The notes beneath the pieces were generated by a model. That model saw only the letters and a list, made by a program, of their open reading frames with translations. It was not told where the DNA came from and did no database searches. A stretch of 23,953 bases of DNA. Source: Candidatus Woesearchaeota archaeon. Its GTDB lineage: Archaea; Nanobdellota; Nanobdellia; Woesearchaeales; GW2011-AR15. This document shows, one piece after another, positions 21,058 to 23,953 of this stretch; within the stretch, counting starts at the first letter, position 1, and every line of letters begins with the position of its first letter. The DNA lies in contig JAMPXQ010000001.1 in assembly GCA_023701075.1 (NCBI GenBank), positions 1 through 23,953 on the forward strand, written 5' to 3'. The translations under genes were made by a program, and so were the position numbers.

Positions 21058-22524
21058 CTAATATCTAAATTCTCTATGTTCGATCTGGCTTGATATCCAG
21101 CTTGTGCTTGGAAAAAGGCCTTTGTCGTAGAACGTTCTTGCCTGCTTTAAGACATAATCATAATACTGCCTGGATGGCGCTCCGCCAAACCCTATCAGAT
21201 AGCTTGGGATGTTTCTATCGACAGATCCTGTTTCGTACTGAGAAACAAAATGTCTTCTGAAATTGTTCTGTACGCCGATAGTATTGAATACTTCACCATT
21301 GCAAGTGTTCCTGGCCAAGAAATATCTTATGGAACAGCTCTCAATCTTCTTGAATTCTGCATTAGGATTCTCATACGACCAAGCAATCAGTTTTTCAGCT
21401 TCTCCGACATATTTTTCAAACAGCTCTGAGACATGCCTCTTTTCCATGAGCATGTTTGCTATCGCAGTATCTTGTCCTCCGTCATAGCTTTTTAATGCGA
21501 CCTTTTCCATTGTGTCTTCAAAATCAGCCATATGAAGGCCTATGAACCCAAAATCACCCCACATGAACCCAGCCCAAAGGTTAGACATGAAATCAGCAGT
21601 GCCAGGATTCCCATTAGGGTCGCTGAATATCCTGACATATCCATTTGTCACATCCTTGCTCTGTTTTGCAATTCCAGGTATTGCAATCCCTGCGCCATAT
21701 AGCCTTGGCATGAACTCCTTATAGAACATTTCCCAAGCCTCTTGTCTTGACATGAACGGATTGAGGTCTAATTCCTCTCTCACATCCATCTGTGTGATGC
21801 TCTTGAGGTCATGCATGAGGTCATCGTCTGATGCTCCAACAAGATTTCTCCTATTGAGTGTAGTATTTATTCCTGTAGCCAGATGTGGGAGATTTGACAT
21901 GACCCTCCAATAATCGCTGTCCATGACCTTAAGCCCGAACAATGTGGCAATCAGATAAGCATCTACTTCGTTTTGGCTCCTGAAATTTAGGTCAAGATTC
22001 CTTACCATCCCAAAGATTGGTTCTCCATTGGCATCTGTAAACGGCCTGACTATGCCATCAGCCAAATCATTCAAGAAATAAGCATACTGGTCTATATGTT
22101 TCTGCACAGATGCCATGACTTGTACAGGAGATTTTTTTACTAGCCCTTTGTTATAGAGTATAGAAAGTATATCATAAGGCGTTGTGTTGACGAAAGTTGC
22201 CTTTATTTCACTGATAAAATCATTCGCAGTCTTGACATTTCTAGGCAGCCTAACACCATACTGGCCGGCTAATTCATTATAGTTGGCGAACAGGAAACCG
22301 AGCGCATTGTTAAGATGCCCATTCGATATATGCCCTTCAACAGAAAGGACCCTGATTGCCAGCTCCAGGTCCGGGTCTTCCATATCTAATATATGCGCCC
22401 TGTTTTGGAAATCCAGGTAATCTGCAATGACGAGCGGCATGAAGAACCTATATTCTTCAGAAGTAGGTTCAGCCATGTCAATCCTTAAATCAAGGTTATT
22501 CCAGCTGTTTAGTGGTTTTAGCAT
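21058..22524 (-). CDS. Large hypothetical protein, 488 aa
   Basis: I do not recognise this family. The start is ATG 22524, where a TATA box (22545-22554) lies 25 nt upstream; the longer frame from 22584 begins with sequence that looks untranslated. The protein is soluble and mostly helical, with many short motifs of Asn, Asp and aromatic residues (for example MWGDFGFIGLHMADF around residue 330) and no signal peptide or membrane helix. Residues 300-330 have the look of a ligand-binding loop region (SDPNGNPGTADF), but no catalytic motif is clear. It has its own promoter and terminator and no obvious partner. Its size makes it the largest unexplained gene here. Confidence 0.65.
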   Translation of the reverse strand: MLKPLNSWNNLDLRIDMAEPTSEEYRFFMPLVIADYLDFQNRAHILDMEDPDLELAIRVLSVEGHISNGHLNNALGFLFANYNELAGQYGVRLPRNVKTANDFISEIKATFVNTTPYDILSILYNKGLVKKSPVQVMASVQKHIDQYAYFLNDLADGIVRPFTDANGEPIFGMVRNLDLNFRSQNEVDAYLIATLFGLKVMDSDYWRVMSNLPHLATGINTTLNRRNLVGASDDDLMHDLKSITQMDVREELDLNPFMSRQEAWEMFYKEFMPRLYGAGIAIPGIAKQSKDVTNGYVRIFSDPNGNPGTADFMSNLWAGFMWGDFGFIGLHMADFEDTMEKVALKSYDGGQDTAIANMLMEKRHVSELFEKYVGEAEKLIAWSYENPNAEFKKIESCSIRYFLARNTCNGEVFNTIGVQNNFRRHFVSQYETGSVDRNIPSYLIGFGGAPSRQYYDYVLKQARTFYDKGLFPSTSWISSQIEHREFRY

Positions 22525-22544
22525 CGTAAGATAAAATAGTCTTA

Positions 22545-22554
22545 GATTAAAATA
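22545..22554 (-). promoter_or_regulatory. TATA box deciding the start at 22524
   Basis: The minus strand reads TATTTTAATC, centred 25 nt before ATG 22524, which implies a leaderless message. Confidence 0.55.
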
Positions 22555-22684
22555 GCTATGCCTCTGGCATGCATTAGAAAACAAATGTAAGTCTTGAAAA
22601 ACACATAATTTTTTAAATTCTTTTCAGATTGAAATAAAGGGCAATCTAGATTTCAGATAGATAAATAGATATGAGGTAAGGGAT

Positions 22685-23455
22685 ATGATAGCGATAATCG
22701 GCGGAACTGGTCTATATGACCCAAATATACTGAAAGACACAGAAGAATTGAAGGTAAAGACCCCTTATGGGAATCCATCAGATGTGATAATAAAAGGAAA
22801 GATAGAAGGGAAGACTGTCTTTCTTCTCTCAAGGCATGGAAGGTCTCACCAATACAATCCTTCGACACTGCCATATAGGGCGAATATCTGGGCACTGAAA
22901 GAATTAGGTGTCAAAAAGATCATAGCTGTCTCAGCTGTAGGTTCACTAAAAGAAGAGATGGCACCAGGAGACATCGTGTTTACTGATCAATTCATAGATA
23001 TGACAAAAAACAGGATACAGACTTTCTATGGTTCAGTCCATCTCTCAGCTGCAGAGCCGTTCTGTTCCGGCCTGAGGAAGAAGCTGCTGGAAAGCGCAAA
23101 AGCATTGAACTTGAGGCATCATGAGAAAGGCACATGTGTCGTCATAGAAGGCCCAAGGTTCTCAAGCAGGGCAGAATCAAATCTTTTCAGGCAATGGGAT
23201 GCAGACATAATCAATATGACAATGGTTCCGGAATCAGTGCTTGCCAGGGAAGCAGAGATTTGCTATGCGAATGTCGCAATGGTCACTGATTACGACTGCT
23301 GGAAAGACCATGCAGTAAGCCATGCCCAAGTGCTAAAGACAATGGGAGAAAACCTTGATAAGGTCAAATCCTTGATATGGAAAACTGTCCCATTGATAGA
23401 TGAGAGGAATGTCTGTTCTCAATGCAACACTGCTCTTAAAGACGCGGGTATGTAG
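22685..23455 (+). CDS. mtnP: S-methyl-5'-thioadenosine phosphorylase (MTAP/PNP family)
   Basis: The enzyme splits 5'-methylthioadenosine with phosphate to adenine and methylthioribose 1-phosphate in purine and methionine salvage. The 256-aa product shows the family order: [10 protein letters not shown] (3-12), [14 protein letters not shown] with phosphate-binding Arg and His, [69 protein letters not shown] and VTDYDCW. The two Asp of the last motif favour 6-aminopurine substrates, as in MTAP, over the Asn of guanosine/inosine phosphorylases. GAGGT (22673-22677) precedes the ATG by 7 nt. Its end overlaps the convergent 23436 gene by 20 nt. Confidence 0.93.
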   Translation: MIAIIGGTGLYDPNILKDTEELKVKTPYGNPSDVIIKGKIEGKTVFLLSRHGRSHQYNPSTLPYRANIWALKELGVKKIIAVSAVGSLKEEMAPGDIVFTDQFIDMTKNRIQTFYGSVHLSAAEPFCSGLRKKLLESAKALNLRHHEKGTCVVIEGPRFSSRAESNLFRQWDADIINMTMVPESVLAREAEICYANVAMVTDYDCWKDHAVSHAQVLKTMGENLDKVKSLIWKTVPLIDERNVCSQCNTALKDAGM

Positions 23456-23933
23456 ATCTAAAGACTGACATGGATTCGTTGAAATAGATTTCTACGATTT
23501 TATTGTTCACTTCTTTTTCAGTATAAGCGCATTTATCATAGAAAGCTGATGCTTTTGCCCTTACTTCATCCCTTATATCTATCCCGATTGCAAGAGACCA
23601 ATGCACTGCAGCAGATACCCACTCTTCAAAAAGATCAGTTGTCCTATCATCCGCTGCGCTCGTTGACACTATAAGCCTTTGCGCATAATCAAGATTTTCA
23701 CGCATAGATTCCAGGTATCTGTTGCCAAGTTTTCTTTTCAGTTCATAAAATTCAGTGCAGAATTCATTGAAATCTTTGCCATGCACATAGATAGCATCAT
23801 CAAGTTCAGAACTGATTATCTCATTGATATATCCTTCAACATTCCTCTCTGAACAGTATGCCCAAAATAACAGGTATTCTCTCTCATCATTAAAAGAGCG
23901 GAGTATCACATCATATTCCTTCTCCAACGCCAT
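23436..23933 (-). CDS. Hypothetical protein, 165 aa
   Basis: Unrecognised family. The product is acidic, soluble and probably all-helical, with two Trp-containing helices ([20 protein letters not shown] and [20 protein letters not shown]) and no signal peptide or metal motif. GAGG lies 7-10 nt before the ATG on the minus strand, giving a plausible ribosome-binding site. Its last 20 nt overlap the end of the MTA phosphorylase gene on the other strand, which is allowed but unusual in this window, where most convergent genes are separated. The upstream sequence up to the window edge is too short to judge a promoter. Function unknown. Confidence 0.6.
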   Translation of the reverse strand: MALEKEYDVILRSFNDEREYLLFWAYCSERNVEGYINEIISSELDDAIYVHGKDFNEFCTEFYELKRKLGNRYLESMRENLDYAQRLIVSTSAADDRTTDLFEEWVSAAVHWSLAIGIDIRDEVRAKASAFYDKCAYTEKEVNNKIVEIYFNESMSVFRSTYPRL

Positions 23934-23953
23934 ATTATAGCCTCTTTTCTGCA

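Overview
The window reads as a piece of an archaeal chromosome, AT-rich, with short intergenic gaps. The archaeal assignment rests on a thermosome subunit, transcription factor TFE, archease, an intron-containing tRNA-Tyr with the archaeal C1-G72 pair, a ZPR1-type zinc-finger protein, and promoters with a TATA box about 25 nt before the start codon. Two kinds of translation start are visible: leaderless genes, where the TATA sits about 25 nt before the ATG, and genes with a GGTGAT or GGAGG ribosome-binding site. Several genes have a bacterial flavour (LytR-CpsA-Psr protein, NodB/lytic-transglycosylase fusion, long-form 6-phosphogluconate dehydrogenase, PIG-L deacetylase). This mix resembles a DPANN-type archaeon such as the Woesearchaeota/Pacearchaeota group, but that placement is inference.

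Layout. Positions 1-4149 (+) hold a surface-glycan module: the C-terminal part of a processive membrane GT2 glycosyltransferase, then two Tat-exported proteins, a NodB-like deacetylase fused to an SLT/GH23-like domain and an LCP-type glycopolymer transferase. After a small orphan gene and a divergent PIG-L deacetylase comes a two-gene operon (5711-7923) of 6-phosphogluconate dehydrogenase and a short PLP enzyme of the DegT type. Positions 7933-9775 hold two unknown minus-strand genes and a zinc-ribbon protein sharing a divergent promoter region. Positions 9937-11339 (+) carry a DUF3467 protein, TFE and a DoxX membrane protein. A minus-strand unit follows (11449-11990): a structured-looking leader, intron-bearing tRNA-Tyr, and a rhodanese 15 nt behind the tRNA with no promoter of its own. 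Next are a leaderless 26-aa membrane peptide abutting tail-to-tail with a VIT1/CCC1 metal transporter, a coiled-coil protein with an Ada-like Cys/His end, and a membrane protein with a Thr/Pro stalk. The thermosome, a possible second 26-aa peptide and a C-terminally anchored orphan lie on the minus strand (15030-17555). The last third has a DUF59/MIP18 protein, archease, ribosomal protein L11 with an unusual C-terminal extension, a ZPR1-like protein, a 488-aa orphan, an MTA phosphorylase and a final orphan gene.

How the genes work together. The first three genes fit one job: synthesis, trimming and anchoring of a cell-surface polysaccharide, reminiscent of PgaC/PgaB plus an LCP ligase. Archease, the RtcB cofactor, fits with the tRNA intron. 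An inverted repeat, TACTA-N5-TAGTA, lies in the VIT1 divergent promoter and over the start of an unrelated orphan gene, with degenerate copies at two or three more promoters, suggesting a shared regulator. No insertion sequence, CRISPR array, rRNA or origin was seen.
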